From NCBI RefSeq assembly GCF_016801775.1, contig NZ_CP069004.1, positions 3,534,001 to 3,598,000 on the forward strand: 64,000 bases of DNA, written 5' to 3'. Position 1 is the first letter of the stretch. Each line of letters begins with the position of its first letter. The translations under genes were made by a program, and so were the position numbers. Below are positions 46,793-55,375 of the stretch, one piece after another. The DNA is from Sulfitobacter mediterraneus (GTDB lineage: Bacteria; Pseudomonadota; Alphaproteobacteria; Rhodobacterales; Rhodobacteraceae). The notes beneath the pieces are model-generated. The model was not told where the DNA came from, made no database searches, and saw nothing but the letters and a program-made list of their open reading frames with translations.

Positions 46793-48054
46793 GCCGGAAG
46801 CCGGATCTGATCAACGATGCCGCGCTTCTGTTCGTCAGAGATACCTGCACTGTAGATCCCATAGGTGATGCCATTCTCCGACCGCGCTGACTGATGGCCA
46901 ACGAGCGATGCCGTCCAGTGTTCGGGGACGCCTGTGCGCTCGCATTGCGTGATGAACCACTTGCGCGTTGAGTGAAACACCAGTTGATCCAGAACCAACC
47001 AGTCCCGCACCCGCGAGAACCGCTTCGTCACGGCGTTCACCGTCAAGTCAGGGAACAGTGGACCTGACGATGGCAGTCGATCGAACACGTCGTCCAGATC
47101 AGGATGCAGAGGTACGAGTCTTTCCGCAGCGTCGGTCTTCAGTAGTCGAAGCTTGTTCGGTCTGACGTGAACGAAGCGCCCAAGGTTGCCCTTGGTCACC
47201 AGATCTTCCCGCAGCAAGCCAACAGCTTCCCCAGCCCGCATCCCCGTCAACAGACAGGTCAGCAGAACCGGACGCAGCACCGGATCGTCGTGGTTGACCA
47301 GCCGCCGGACTTCAACGTCGGTGGGAACCGCATAGGGCGCGGGACGCACCTTGGGATCGAACCGAACAGACCGAAACGGGTTTGCCTCCAGGTGGCCTTC
47401 ATAGACGACCCAGTCGACCCAATGGTTCACCTGAGACCAGATGCGCCGCTGTGTCCGCGCCGTGATGCGGTGAGGCCCATCAGACGAGAACTGAACGAGT
47501 TGATCCAGCGTCAGACCACGGGTGTTCTGGGATCGTCCGATGACCGGCGATAGCTGAGCCACCAGTTGAAGGAACTCCCGGCCAACGTCACGATCCAGAG
47601 CGGTAACTGGCAGCCGCCCATACTTCGACAGGAACAGACCCACGGAATACCGCACGCTCTTAAACCCACTGGGACGCAGCTCGTTGCTCCGACGGTCAAG
47701 GTACGTCCGCCCCAACTCGGCAACGGTTGCTACGGGTGCGACGGTCTTCGGTTGGAAGGACACACCTCCTGAGGCCTCCAGAGTGGCCCGCAGGTGGCCA
47801 AGGGCTGCTGCTGGACGGTCAACCCATTCAGGCAGGCTAGCGGCTCTCTCTGCGCCAGATCTGACGGCCTGGACCTGCGCCTCGAAGGATGCGTTCAGTT
47901 CGGCGGCACGAACACGGGCAGTGGTCGGGTCTCCTGTCTTCAGAGATTGCTTGAGTGCAGCGACCCCTGTGACGATGGTGACGTCTCTTGGGTAGTGGCG
48001 ACGATACAGCCACGTATGGCCCTTGAGATAGGCATACTTAATGGAAGCAGACAT
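46789..48054 (-). CDS. int: tyrosine recombinase / integrase
   Basis: A 421-residue phage-type integrase. The catalytic residues are visible: Arg273 (LTGMRAGEAVGLL), His361-x-x-Arg364 (VFHSTRKWF), His387 (SLVGHQSA) and a nucleophilic Tyr at 398 or 401 (ITYGIYSAG). The N-terminus (KYAYLKGHTWLYRRHYPRDV) is the DUF6538-type start, then a SAM-like core-binding domain. AAGGAG lies 9 nt before the ATG. It most likely inserts this island at tRNA-Gln. Unusually, it lies in the middle of the island rather than next to an att site. It heads an operon with two coupled genes. Confidence 0.92.
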   Translation of the reverse strand: MSASIKYAYLKGHTWLYRRHYPRDVTIVTGVAALKQSLKTGDPTTARVRAAELNASFEAQVQAVRSGAERAASLPEWVDRPAAALGHLRATLEASGGVSFQPKTVAPVATVAELGRTYLDRRSNELRPSGFKSVRYSVGLFLSKYGRLPVTALDRDVGREFLQLVAQLSPVIGRSQNTRGLTLDQLVQFSSDGPHRITARTQRRIWSQVNHWVDWVVYEGHLEANPFRSVRFDPKVRPAPYAVPTDVEVRRLVNHDDPVLRPVLLTCLLTGMRAGEAVGLLREDLVTKGNLGRFVHVRPNKLRLLKTDAAERLVPLHPDLDDVFDRLPSSGPLFPDLTVNAVTKRFSRVRDWLVLDQLVFHSTRKWFITQCERTGVPEHWTASLVGHQSARSENGITYGIYSAGISDEQKRGIVDQIRLPA

Positions 48055-48090
48055 TGGTCGGCTCCTTTCATTGTTTGGTTTTGGTGTGAT

Positions 48091-48288
48091 TTAGGCGGAC
48101 CGAACGGCCCGGTAGGCGACGGACTTGATCAACTCGAAGCCCGGTTCGCCGTAGACCCCGGCCAGAGGGCCGGTGATCGAGTAACCGCTCACGCAGTCGT
48201 CAAAGGTCTCATCGACCTCGAACAGATGTTCAGGCCAATCGTCAAAGGCCCGAATGACGACCACATCGCCTTCCATGAGATCATCCAT
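48091..48288 (-). CDS. small acidic protein upstream of integrase
   Basis: A 65-residue protein (MDDLMEGDVVVIRAFDDWPE) with a DCVSGYSITGPLAGVYGEPG segment. Similar short beta-rich proteins occur in phages and islands and have no known role. It precedes the integrase by 36 bp in the same direction, so it is probably the first gene of the integrase operon. A GGTGG stretch before the ATG is only a weak ribosome site. Confidence 0.6.
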   Translation of the reverse strand: MDDLMEGDVVVIRAFDDWPEHLFEVDETFDDCVSGYSITGPLAGVYGEPGFELIKSVAYRAVRSA

Positions 48289-48328
48289 TGGGCCACCCCG
48301 CAGCTTGCTGAGGGCGAGATGGCATAAG

Positions 48329-48354
48329 AAAACCCCCGGCGGGTCTGCCGAGGG
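48329..48354 (-). terminator. hairpin plus U-run in the leader of the integrase operon
   Basis: On the minus strand CCCTCGGC-AGACCC-GCCGGGGG (one G-U pair) is followed by TTTT. It sits 41 bp before the first codon of the 65-residue gene. A terminator in this leader would act as an attenuator of the integrase operon. Its sequence resembles the terminator at 50166. Confidence 0.55.
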
Positions 48355-48486
48355 TGCAAAACGTCTTCATGACGTAACTCCTGTAGTTGCTTCTTTTATT
48401 AGATACGGCAGATCCCTCAGTTTACAGGAGCGGGTGGCAGCGCTTAGGTTGAGGACATTGAACCCAAAGTAGAATTGATCGCCCGA

Positions 48487-49998
48487 ATGCCAGACACAAA
48501 GAAGCTCGACAAAGCCGTCAGGATCATTGACCTCGACAGCGGCAAGGCCAAGGCAGCACTGCTCAAGTCAGAGACTTATTTCGACTTCGACCTGCCACAT
48601 TACTTCGACTTCTCCCCAACCCTGATGGCTGTGGACGCCAAGTTGGCTGGCAAACCCATCTCTGGCATCTGGAAGTCACCGCCCAGCGACCACGAGGGCG
48701 TAAATCACATCATTTTTCACAGCAAAGATGGCAAATATGCGTGGCGACCCCAGGAACTGATCCACCCTGTCATCTATGTGGCCCTTGTGGATGCCCTGAC
48801 GCAGGCCAGCGGCTGGGGTCTGGTGAAGGATCGCTTCGCGGCCTATGCCGCCAACCCGAAGATCGAGTGTGTGAGCCACCCTGTTGTCACAGACACCGAG
48901 CAGAAGGACAAAGCAGCGCAGGTTCTGTCGTGGTGGATGGAGATGGAGCAGCGATCGCTCGAGTTTAGCCTCGATTTCGACCACGTGATCCAGACCGACA
49001 TCGCCGATTGCTACGGATCGATCTACACCCATACCATTTGCTGGGCCTTGCACGGTAAACCGCTCGCGAAGTCCAAGGAAGGGAAGCAGGATAAGAGCTT
49101 GTTGGGCAATCAGTTGGATCGATTGATAGCTTCGTCCCGTCACGGGCAGACCAACGGCATCCCGCAGGGCTCAAACCTGACCAATCTTATTGCTGAGCTG
49201 GTTCTGGGCTACGCAGACACGCAGCTCACCGCATTGATCGAGCAAGACGAGATCACTGACTATAAAATCCTGAGGTATCGGGACGACTATCGGATCTTTA
49301 GCAACACCCCTGCTGACGGCGAGCGCATTACGAAGTTGTTGGCGGAAGTGCTGCGGGATCTCGGCATGAAGCTGAGCCCCGACAAGACCGCGACGTCCAA
49401 TCAGATCGTCCAATCTTCGATTAAGCCCGATAAGCTGCATTGGATTGGCAAAGAGAAGAAGAAGCGCAGCCTGATCAAGCATATGCTGCTGATCCATGAG
49501 CTGTCTCTGGAGTATCCGAACTCGGGCAGCGTTGCGATTGCCATGTCGAAGTTCCAGCGGCGGGTGGTGAAGCTGGAGGAGCTGAAAGACCCGATTAAGC
49601 CGATACTGGCGGTCGCGACGGACGTTGCGCTGCACAATCCACGGGTCTACCCGATCTATGCGGCGATCCTGAGCAGTCTGTTGAGCCATCTGGATGCGGC
49701 TGACAGGCAACCGATTGTCACCACGATACTGCAGAAGTTCGAGAAGGTGCCCAACAGCGGTCATCTTCAGCTCTGGATGCAGCGCTTCGCAATTCCGATG
49801 CAGATTGATCTGACGACCACAGAGCCGCTGTGCAGCGCCATTGCTGAGGGCGAGTTGCAGCTGTGGAACTCTGACTGGTTGCCGGAGGGGTTTCTGCCGC
49901 TGTTGCGGGCCGCGACCTATGTGGATCAGGGCGTGTTGGCAACGCTGAAGCCAGTGATCGAGGCCGAGGAGGTCCAGCTGTTCGGGTATGATTATTAG
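48487..49998 (+). CDS. stand-alone reverse transcriptase (defence-type, not retron)
   Basis: A 503-residue reverse transcriptase. Motif A is around Asp171 (VIQTDIADCYGSIYTHTI), motif B is NGIPQGSNLTNLIAELV (about 223), and the catalytic motif C is ILRYRDDYRIF (YRDD, 264-267), followed by DLGMKLSPDKT. The last 180 residues are helical and unassigned, as in Abi/DRT-type antiviral RTs. The retron-specific NAxxH and VTG motifs are not seen, and there is no maturase domain, so it is neither a retron nor a group II intron RT. Start codon uncertain: ATG 48487 used, TTG 48475 possible. It lies within the island and ends at a bidirectional terminator. Confidence 0.85.
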   Translation: MPDTKKLDKAVRIIDLDSGKAKAALLKSETYFDFDLPHYFDFSPTLMAVDAKLAGKPISGIWKSPPSDHEGVNHIIFHSKDGKYAWRPQELIHPVIYVALVDALTQASGWGLVKDRFAAYAANPKIECVSHPVVTDTEQKDKAAQVLSWWMEMEQRSLEFSLDFDHVIQTDIADCYGSIYTHTICWALHGKPLAKSKEGKQDKSLLGNQLDRLIASSRHGQTNGIPQGSNLTNLIAELVLGYADTQLTALIEQDEITDYKILRYRDDYRIFSNTPADGERITKLLAEVLRDLGMKLSPDKTATSNQIVQSSIKPDKLHWIGKEKKKRSLIKHMLLIHELSLEYPNSGSVAIAMSKFQRRVVKLEELKDPIKPILAVATDVALHNPRVYPIYAAILSSLLSHLDAADRQPIVTTILQKFEKVPNSGHLQLWMQRFAIPMQIDLTTTEPLCSAIAEGELQLWNSDWLPEGFLPLLRAATYVDQGVLATLKPVIEAEEVQLFGYDY

Positions 49999-50009
49999 GT
50001 CAAGGGTGT

Positions 50010-50255
50010 GTGGAAGGTGACAGGCTTCATGCTGAGTTCGATGGTGGGCTGTCTCGGTCCGACGCTGAGGACGTGGCTGCGAGGGATCAAGACTTCATCA
50101 GTGCCCAGTATTACTGGCAGTGGCTAGCCGACTACGTGGTCAACAGAAAATACCCCCAAAAAAAACCTCGGCTGGCGTCTGCCGGCCGGGGGTTCCACTT
50201 TTCTTTTTTTATCTGGAAGGCAGAAGAGAATTGCCCGCCAACTCAATTTTCGTAA
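50010..50255 (+). CDS. paralogue of the 58-aa integrase-linked protein, 3' end altered
   Basis: GTG 50010 (AAGGG nearby) opens MEGDRLHAEFDGGLSRSDAE and continues YYWQWLADYVVNRKYPQKK. The core matches the protein at 46616. There the reading ends right after RYP; here the stop is missing and the frame runs through the terminator hairpin, adding about 30 residues of translated hairpin and T-rich DNA. The N-terminus is also shorter. It starts 12 bp after the RT stop, so the two are probably co-transcribed. Confidence 0.5.
   Translation: MEGDRLHAEFDGGLSRSDAEDVAARDQDFISAQYYWQWLADYVVNRKYPQKKPRLASAGRGFHFSFFIWKAEENCPPTQFS
50158..50209. terminator. bidirectional terminator between RT and sulfotransferase genes
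   Basis: An 11-bp stem (CCTCGGCTGGC with GCCGGCCGGGG, loop GTCT) is preceded by eight A and followed by a T-rich stretch. So it has a U-run on both strands. It serves the rightward RT unit and the leftward TPR-sulfotransferase gene, which converge here. Confidence 0.85.
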
Positions 50256-50279
50256 CACGTCGAGGCTGAAGGAGGTCGA

Positions 50280-52031
50280 CTAGGAATTGAGAAGGTGGCT
50301 CCATCGAACAGTATCCAAGCCGTTGCAAAATTGTTCTAACAATCCAGCCTTTTCTCTCCACTTCCCAACTGAACCCTTGTGCACTGGCATACGCAATTGA
50401 GTTGCACTGAGTGTCAAAATTTGATCCGTGCTTAGGTCTGGACGCGCCATTTTAGCGTGCCATTCCAAATCGCAGAAATCTGCCATTTGACGGCCAATGC
50501 CCTCGACATTCTCAACCAGTTTTTCGTAACGGACATCAAGTATTTCGCCCGATAACACACTTCTCCAATGTTCCATCGAACTTGCATACAAGTTGAATTT
50601 GGCTGCCATCCAATCCCAGTCATAGGTGTATGAAAGAACACTCCCCGAAAAATGAGACCTCCACATTGAGAGCGCGATATCCCTTGGGTCGCGCTGCACA
50701 TTGATGATTTTGCAGTCAGGGTAGGCCTGCTTCAAAAAACCCACCAGTCGATAGTTCTCCGGCATCTTATCCACATAAGCAGTGGCACTTACGGGCAGAT
50801 CTGGCAAAAGTCTCTGATCCTGCTTAACCAGTTCGGCTGCAGCTTCAGGCGTGAAAGGAAGATCTTGTTCGATGGTATCACGCAGCAAAAAGCCTGCCGT
50901 CCCGCGTTCGCCGAGCGGTACTACATTTGGATGTGCACCCAAAATCGCTTCGACAAGGGTTGTGCCAGACCGGGGTAGGCCAATCACGAAGATAGGTCTG
51001 CATGATGATCGACGTGTTTCTTCAACCTTCATAGGCGATGGAAAACGAGCAAGAATGGCGTTTGTAACAGCGGCATCAGCTTCTGCTTCATATGGAAATA
51101 GATGAGCCATTTCCTTGTTCGCAAGACCTAGCGTCTTCTCCGCTTCGGCGCTTTCATTATTTGCGGCCAAGGCGGCGGAGAGGGCGTAGAGTAAGGATGC
51201 TCGATCTTCCGATTTTTTGGGGGCCTTTTCCAAAGCCTTGCGAATTTTGGGCTCAAGCGCAGCTGCATCCGCATCGGCGAACAAGTGAGCGAGTTGTTCT
51301 AGTGCAGCCGAATTGTATTGCTGGATCTCCAAGGCTATCTTGAAATGACGAATACCTTCTTCAGGTTTTCCCATTTCAACGTATTGACTTGCAAGTCGCA
51401 CTCTTGCTGGGATGTTGTTTGGGTCAAGTTCAACTGCTTTTTGCACGACCCGGAGGGCATCCTGCGATTGCGCCTGCCGCGCAAGTGGAAGACTTAGATT
51501 AGTTAACGCCGTTACGTCATTGGGATTGATTTGAAGGACTTTCTGTAGATCAATAATGGCATCTTTGATATGCCCTAGGCGCAAATTGATCGTGCTGCGA
51601 AGGTGGTGTATTGTAACAATGCCTGAGCTCTTAGCGATCGCTTCATCCGATGATGAGAGTGCGGCACGCTCTTTGCCTAATCCGAACTCGGCCTGAGCTT
51701 TCAAGAACCAGACCTTCCAGTCTTCTGGGCTTTTTTGCACAAGAACGCTTAACAGTTGTACGGCCTTATCTGCCCTTCCAGTCAAGATTAACGTTTGTGC
51801 GAGATTCTTCTCTGCATCGGGAAGGGCTGGGTCAATTTCTATCGCTCTTCGAAAGTACTTGATTGCATCTGTTTGTCGTCCAGTTGCGCTCGCTGCGATA
51901 CCAGCAATATTGAAAGCTACAGCTGAACGTGGGGATTTCTTTGCAGCTGAAAGTGCAGCTTTTAGTGAACGCTTATAACTCCTTTGCTGCAGGTACTTAT
52001 GCGCATCCTGAACATCTTTTTGGTAAGTCAC
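50280..52031 (-). CDS. TPR-sulfotransferase
   Basis: A 583-residue protein. The N-terminal half has about eight tetratricopeptide repeats (AIKYFRRAIEIDPALPDAEK, VVQKAVELDPNNIPARVRLA). The C-terminal half is a sulfotransferase: the 5'-phosphosulfate loop FVIGLPRSGTTLVEAIL and the 3'-phosphate motif INVQRDPRDIALSMWRSHF, with a DKMPENYRLVGF segment. It transfers sulfate from PAPS, probably to a peptide or surface glycan, since TPR-linked forms often modify other proteins. GTG start with a poor ribosome site. The segment is visibly more A/T-rich than its neighbours, suggesting separate acquisition. Confidence 0.88.
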   Translation of the reverse strand: MTYQKDVQDAHKYLQQRSYKRSLKAALSAAKKSPRSAVAFNIAGIAASATGRQTDAIKYFRRAIEIDPALPDAEKNLAQTLILTGRADKAVQLLSVLVQKSPEDWKVWFLKAQAEFGLGKERAALSSSDEAIAKSSGIVTIHHLRSTINLRLGHIKDAIIDLQKVLQINPNDVTALTNLSLPLARQAQSQDALRVVQKAVELDPNNIPARVRLASQYVEMGKPEEGIRHFKIALEIQQYNSAALEQLAHLFADADAAALEPKIRKALEKAPKKSEDRASLLYALSAALAANNESAEAEKTLGLANKEMAHLFPYEAEADAAVTNAILARFPSPMKVEETRRSSCRPIFVIGLPRSGTTLVEAILGAHPNVVPLGERGTAGFLLRDTIEQDLPFTPEAAAELVKQDQRLLPDLPVSATAYVDKMPENYRLVGFLKQAYPDCKIINVQRDPRDIALSMWRSHFSGSVLSYTYDWDWMAAKFNLYASSMEHWRSVLSGEILDVRYEKLVENVEGIGRQMADFCDLEWHAKMARPDLSTDQILTLSATQLRMPVHKGSVGKWREKAGLLEQFCNGLDTVRWSHLLNS

Positions 52032-52162
52032 TTTGCTATGGCCCGCGTTCTATAGTGAAGAGGATGGTATATATCTAATATTTTGGCAATCAAGCGCCGG
52101 AGCGATTCCTGGCGGAACTATCTCACATCAAAGGTGTATATTAGTTGCTCTTGCCAAGTTGG

Positions 52163-52384
52163 TCACCGTCTAGTGCCCTCCTCCACCAACAGCCGCCAAG
52201 GCTCGATCTCCAGCGGTGCGGCCAGCTTAGCCAGAACGACAACGGTAGGGTTTCTTACGCCGCGCTCAACGCCGCTCACATAAGTCCTATGCAGCCCACA
52301 CTCGAAGGCGAGGGCCTCCTGCGAGAGCCCAGCGGCTTCTCGATAATGCTTAAGGTTTCGGCCCACGAGCCTGCGAATTGCCAT
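52163..52384 (-). CDS. XRE-family transcriptional regulator (copy B)
   Basis: Identical to the copy at 43282-43503 over the first 65 residues or so (MAIRRLVGRNLKHYREAAGL); the tail here is LVEEGTRR because the repeat ends at 52190. The same Cro/C1 HTH. It is divergent from the 85-residue membrane gene at 52520. Two identical repressors could act on both operator copies. Confidence 0.85.
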   Translation of the reverse strand: MAIRRLVGRNLKHYREAAGLSQEALAFECGLHRTYVSGVERGVRNPTVVVLAKLAAPLEIEPWRLLVEEGTRR

Positions 52385-52420
52385 GCCGAAGGTAGGCGTG
52401 ATTGCAGACTTTCGATCTAC

Positions 52421-52433
52421 AGACTATGAGTCT
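52421..52433. promoter_or_regulatory. palindrome in the XRE control region (copy B)
   Basis: The same AGACT-ATG-AGTCT palindrome as at 43233, between the divergent XRE and membrane-protein genes. Confidence 0.5.
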
Positions 52434-52519
52434 CATTTTCAGTGCCGCTTCGAAACTACGCGGGGCGATCGACGGCAAAGCTGGTTAACTAGGAGGCCGG
52501 ATCATGGGGAGCGACTACA

Positions 52520-52777
52520 ATGATACTTTACTTTGAGCTGTTTATCGTCGGAGTGGGACTGCTCGGCTTCTCACTGGCTTTGCCAACCTACATGATGAAG
52601 TTCATGGCCCTCGCCTTGGTTGCCTTCTCAGCCTACTGGGCGGCTGGGGTAATTGGTCTGGACGACTGCCTAGATCCCAAGTCAGGCGAGTACGAACACA
52701 GGAACCAGTTCTGGGGCTGCGTGTCTGACCACCTCGAGACCGCCGGTGACCAGCAGGAGCAGGACGTGAGCCAATAA
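52520..52777 (+). CDS. small two-span membrane protein (copy B)
   Basis: Identical in sequence to the 85-residue protein at 42889-43146. The same arrangement recurs: AGGAGG (52491) before a 10-codon ORF (MGSDYNDTLL, 52504-52536) that overlaps this start, and GGGGAG right before this ATG. That overlap could couple or limit translation. Confidence 0.65.
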   Translation: MILYFELFIVGVGLLGFSLALPTYMMKFMALALVAFSAYWAAGVIGLDDCLDPKSGEYEHRNQFWGCVSDHLETAGDQQEQDVSQ

Positions 52778-52804
52778 ACGTGCTATGTCCGACCCGTGGA
52801 ACCT

Positions 52805-52963
52805 GTGCTGAATACTGCCTACGTTGTTGCCGCGCTCGCTGTCTGTTCGCTAGCGGCGGTGATCTGGTACTTGCTGGTGCGTCTGACGGGGCTGGTTGAG
52901 GTTGCGATCGTGGACGACGCCATGATCGGTCTCTTCAACTGGATCCTGCATCTGGTTCTCTGA
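52805..52963 (+). CDS. small membrane protein (copy B)
   Basis: The same 52 residues as copy A (42701-42859), starting at GTG with GGA just upstream. A 2-base deletion (CCC instead of CCCCC) upstream puts any longer start out of frame, so this GTG is the likely start in both copies. Confidence 0.5.
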   Translation: MLNTAYVVAALAVCSLAAVIWYLLVRLTGLVEVAIVDDAMIGLFNWILHLVL

Positions 52964-53187
52964 GCGCCACGGTCGGCAGCGGGTCGCCACGGTCGGCAAC
53001 GGACCGTTCTCAGGTGGTCACAGGAGGCCAGCAGCGGGGCGCAGTACTCGGCAGCCAGCAGACCACACCCGCGACACCCGCCACCGCCGCTACGATCGTC
53101 AACAGATACGCTAAAACTGCCCCCGTTTCGGCCCCAGATCCGGCGACCAGTCGGGAAAACCTATAGCAATCAACGACCGTCAAGGTT

Positions 53188-53223
53188 TCCTACCATCCCA
53201 GCCACTTCCAGATAGATCAAAGA
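53188..53223 (-). other. internal att site in inverted orientation
   Basis: A 36-bp reverse complement of the att sequence at both island ends. It is flanked on the left by copy B and on the right by copy C, i.e. by both arms that would flank attP in a circular island. Confidence 0.9.
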
Positions 53224-53621
53224 ACACAACACCCGTCGCACCCGCAGGTACGAAAAGGCCCCAATTTAGGCCCCTGTTGGCGCGTATCGCTACGCGGGTG
53301 CATCGGGTGTAGCGGGTGGCCCCCAGCGGTGTGCTAGAGGCCCGGACCACGGTACTAGAGCAGGTCGTAGTTAACGCCATTGGCCCAGTATTCCCAGTCG
53401 TCCCGCTTGTTATCCGCCGCCGAGCCCGTCTGAAGGTGCTCCGGACGGCAACATTGCTCGTTGTGGCAGCGATGGCGTATCACGACCCGCTGACTCAGGA
53501 CTTCCCGATTGACCACGCAGTAGACGAACCTCGCCGCCGCAACCTGTCGCCCCCGGAACCTGATCTTCGGTCGCCGCACCGTCGGTCGCACCCAGCACCC
53601 ATTGGCGTCGGGCGTGGTCTG
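53188..53621. repeat. inverted repeat, copy C (434 bp)
   Basis: The reverse complement of 55933-56366; coordinates sum to 109554 throughout. It contains the 3' two-thirds of the HNH gene and the non-coding stretch up to the att site. Confidence 0.9.
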
Positions 53622-53729
53622 CGCCAGAACTGAGTTGGCCCTCGCAAGGGCCTCCTCGTAGTGGTTATCCATGATGTCTTGCAGCCAGACTTCACTTTCA
53701 TCCTGATAGACGAACACATGGTGGCTCAT
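53355..53729 (-). CDS. HNH endonuclease
   Basis: A 124-residue protein with an HNH_3-type core: IRHRCHNEQCCRPEHL followed by GSAADNKRDD. The paired Cys and His ligands and the DN-x(2)-D end are typical of small phage and mobile-element HNH nucleases. AGGTGA lies about 9 nt before the ATG, which overlaps the primase stop by 4 bp (ATGA). Probably nicks or cuts DNA during mobility or against phage. A truncated second copy of its 3' part is at 55933. Confidence 0.85.
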   Translation of the reverse strand: MSHHVFVYQDESEVWLQDIMDNHYEEALARANSVLAQTTPDANGCWVRPTVRRPKIRFRGRQVAAARFVYCVVNREVLSQRVVIRHRCHNEQCCRPEHLQTGSAADNKRDDWEYWANGVNYDLL

Positions 53730-55123
53730 TGGATCACCTCGATTTCTCCGTGCATCCGGGTTGTGTCGAGGTAATCCGCGATCGGTGTCCCGTCGTGCCC
53801 GGTGCCGAAGATCTTTCCGCCATCGACAATGTAGCCCGGGCGAGCCCAGATCGACCTTGCATAGTCTCGGCCCCCCCACTTCACAGTGGACTTAATCCAT
53901 CTCAGCTCGTTCATCAGATGGCGGGTTTGATTGCCATTACCGTTCAGCTCCTCCCGAACGTAGGTCGCGACAGTCTCCTGCGGCACGACCACAAGCTTCT
54001 CAGCGTTCAGATATTCCTCCAATTGGTCGAGGTTGGTCTGGCGGCTCGTCTCCTGCAGTCGCTTCATGATCGGCGTCGCTTGGTCGGTGATGTTCAGGCT
54101 CTTCGCGTTGAACGTCGTTGGCAGCTCTCTGGACATCAGAGCGTTATAGAACCGCGCCACGTTGCTCGGATCGTCGAGGAAGGCATGAACGCGCCCAACT
54201 AGCTCAGCGAAGGCGTCAGCGTCAGGCCCGCCAGCGCAACCGTCATGGTCAACATCGAAGACAGCGTAGCGCCGCTCACCCGGTTCCATCCAGTCAGGCA
54301 GGAAGTTCGAGGTAAAGGCGAAGCATGTGACGTTTCGCGCACGGACCTGCTCCTTGCCCTTCTGCTCAACAAGAATGAACGGATCGGTGATATAGGTCTT
54401 TATCGTATTGCCCTTCGACGATCCCTGCTGAAGATGTGTCTCTTCGCAGATCACCAGCTTGCTTCTCAGCAGCGTCGCATTGAACTGCTGGGTCAGCTTA
54501 TCAACATTGTTCTGAACGGCAGTGTTATGCTCTCCGAACAGCTCGGTCATCAAGCGGCACAAGGTGCTCTTGCCCGTGCCCTTGCTGGCAGAATAGAAGA
54601 ACGGGGCCCAAGACGGCTTCTCGCTCTCGTTCTGAAGGCAGTAGGCCAGCCAGTTAACGAACAGATCGTGTTCAGCTTCGGTCTGGAAGACGTAGCTGAG
54701 GAATTCGTCGATCACATCCGCGTCCAGTGAGTTTATCTTCAGGTCCCGATATGCTGGCTGAACCCAGACATTGGTTGCTACTGCGCCACGCTCGGACACA
54801 AGGCGATCAGTACGCCCCGGCAAGCAGACTGAATGCCCGTTCCAGACCTGTATCGATCGTGAGCGGTCGCTGTGCTGTGCCTGAATGAGCTTGCCGTAAA
54901 GCCCTTTTAGCAAAGGGGTCGACATCGTGACGTCAGGGTATTCTTCCGAGATGCGGTTTAAGATCATCTGCTCCACGTCGGTGCGTGATAAGGCGCTACC
55001 GAGGTAATCTACATCGAAGAACTTATTGTCTTTGCGTACAAATTGCTGCGCGAACACTGTTGCCAGCATCTCGATTTCTTTCTGTGTTTTTTCTCCTGTT
55101 TCTGGTTTCTGTGTAGTGGTCAT
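53726..55123 (-). CDS. primase-helicase (SF3 / DUF5906 type)
   Basis: A 465-residue replication protein. Walker A is SASKGTGKSTLCR (182-186 GTGKS), Walker B is SKLVICEETH (about 233-238), and the SF3-type motif C with sensor is CFAFTSNFLPDWMEPGERRY. This is the helicase part found in virus/plasmid primase-helicases (D5/DUF5906). The N-terminal 160 residues have no clear primase motif. GGAG lies about 10 nt before the ATG. Coupled to the HNH gene. It suggests the island can replicate after excision, as phage satellites do. Confidence 0.85.
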   Translation of the reverse strand: MTTTQKPETGEKTQKEIEMLATVFAQQFVRKDNKFFDVDYLGSALSRTDVEQMILNRISEEYPDVTMSTPLLKGLYGKLIQAQHSDRSRSIQVWNGHSVCLPGRTDRLVSERGAVATNVWVQPAYRDLKINSLDADVIDEFLSYVFQTEAEHDLFVNWLAYCLQNESEKPSWAPFFYSASKGTGKSTLCRLMTELFGEHNTAVQNNVDKLTQQFNATLLRSKLVICEETHLQQGSSKGNTIKTYITDPFILVEQKGKEQVRARNVTCFAFTSNFLPDWMEPGERRYAVFDVDHDGCAGGPDADAFAELVGRVHAFLDDPSNVARFYNALMSRELPTTFNAKSLNITDQATPIMKRLQETSRQTNLDQLEEYLNAEKLVVVPQETVATYVREELNGNGNQTRHLMNELRWIKSTVKWGGRDYARSIWARPGYIVDGGKIFGTGHDGTPIADYLDTTRMHGEIEVIQ

Positions 55124-55375
55124 TGATGGTTTACTCCAATCATCGATGACGCCGATTCATTCTTCGGCCCTCGAGAGAGTTAGGCGATTAACCTACGATT
55201 GGGTTGCGAAGATCGACTTCAATATCTGCGTGTTCTCTCTATAAGCGTCCCCTGGAAGGCAAGGACGGGCCAAAAGAGTTGAGAATTGCATGGATTGGAG
55301 GGGCCAGAGGGCTCCTCTTCGCGCACAGTTGGAGGCGGTGATACAAGCACATGACTGGAGCTAGGTTGCTTCCGG

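Larger units (their letters stand above)
52190..53223. repeat. long inverted repeat, copy B (about 1034 bp)
   Basis: The reverse complement of 42441-43476. It joins copy C (53188-53621), sharing the inverted att site, so that 52190-53621 together equals a reversed right end plus left end of the island. Confidence 0.9.

Noticed and set aside
48487..49998. Retron or group II intron identity for the reverse transcriptase
   Set aside because: No NAxxH or VTG motif, no msr/msd-like inverted repeats upstream that I can see, and no maturase or intron ends.
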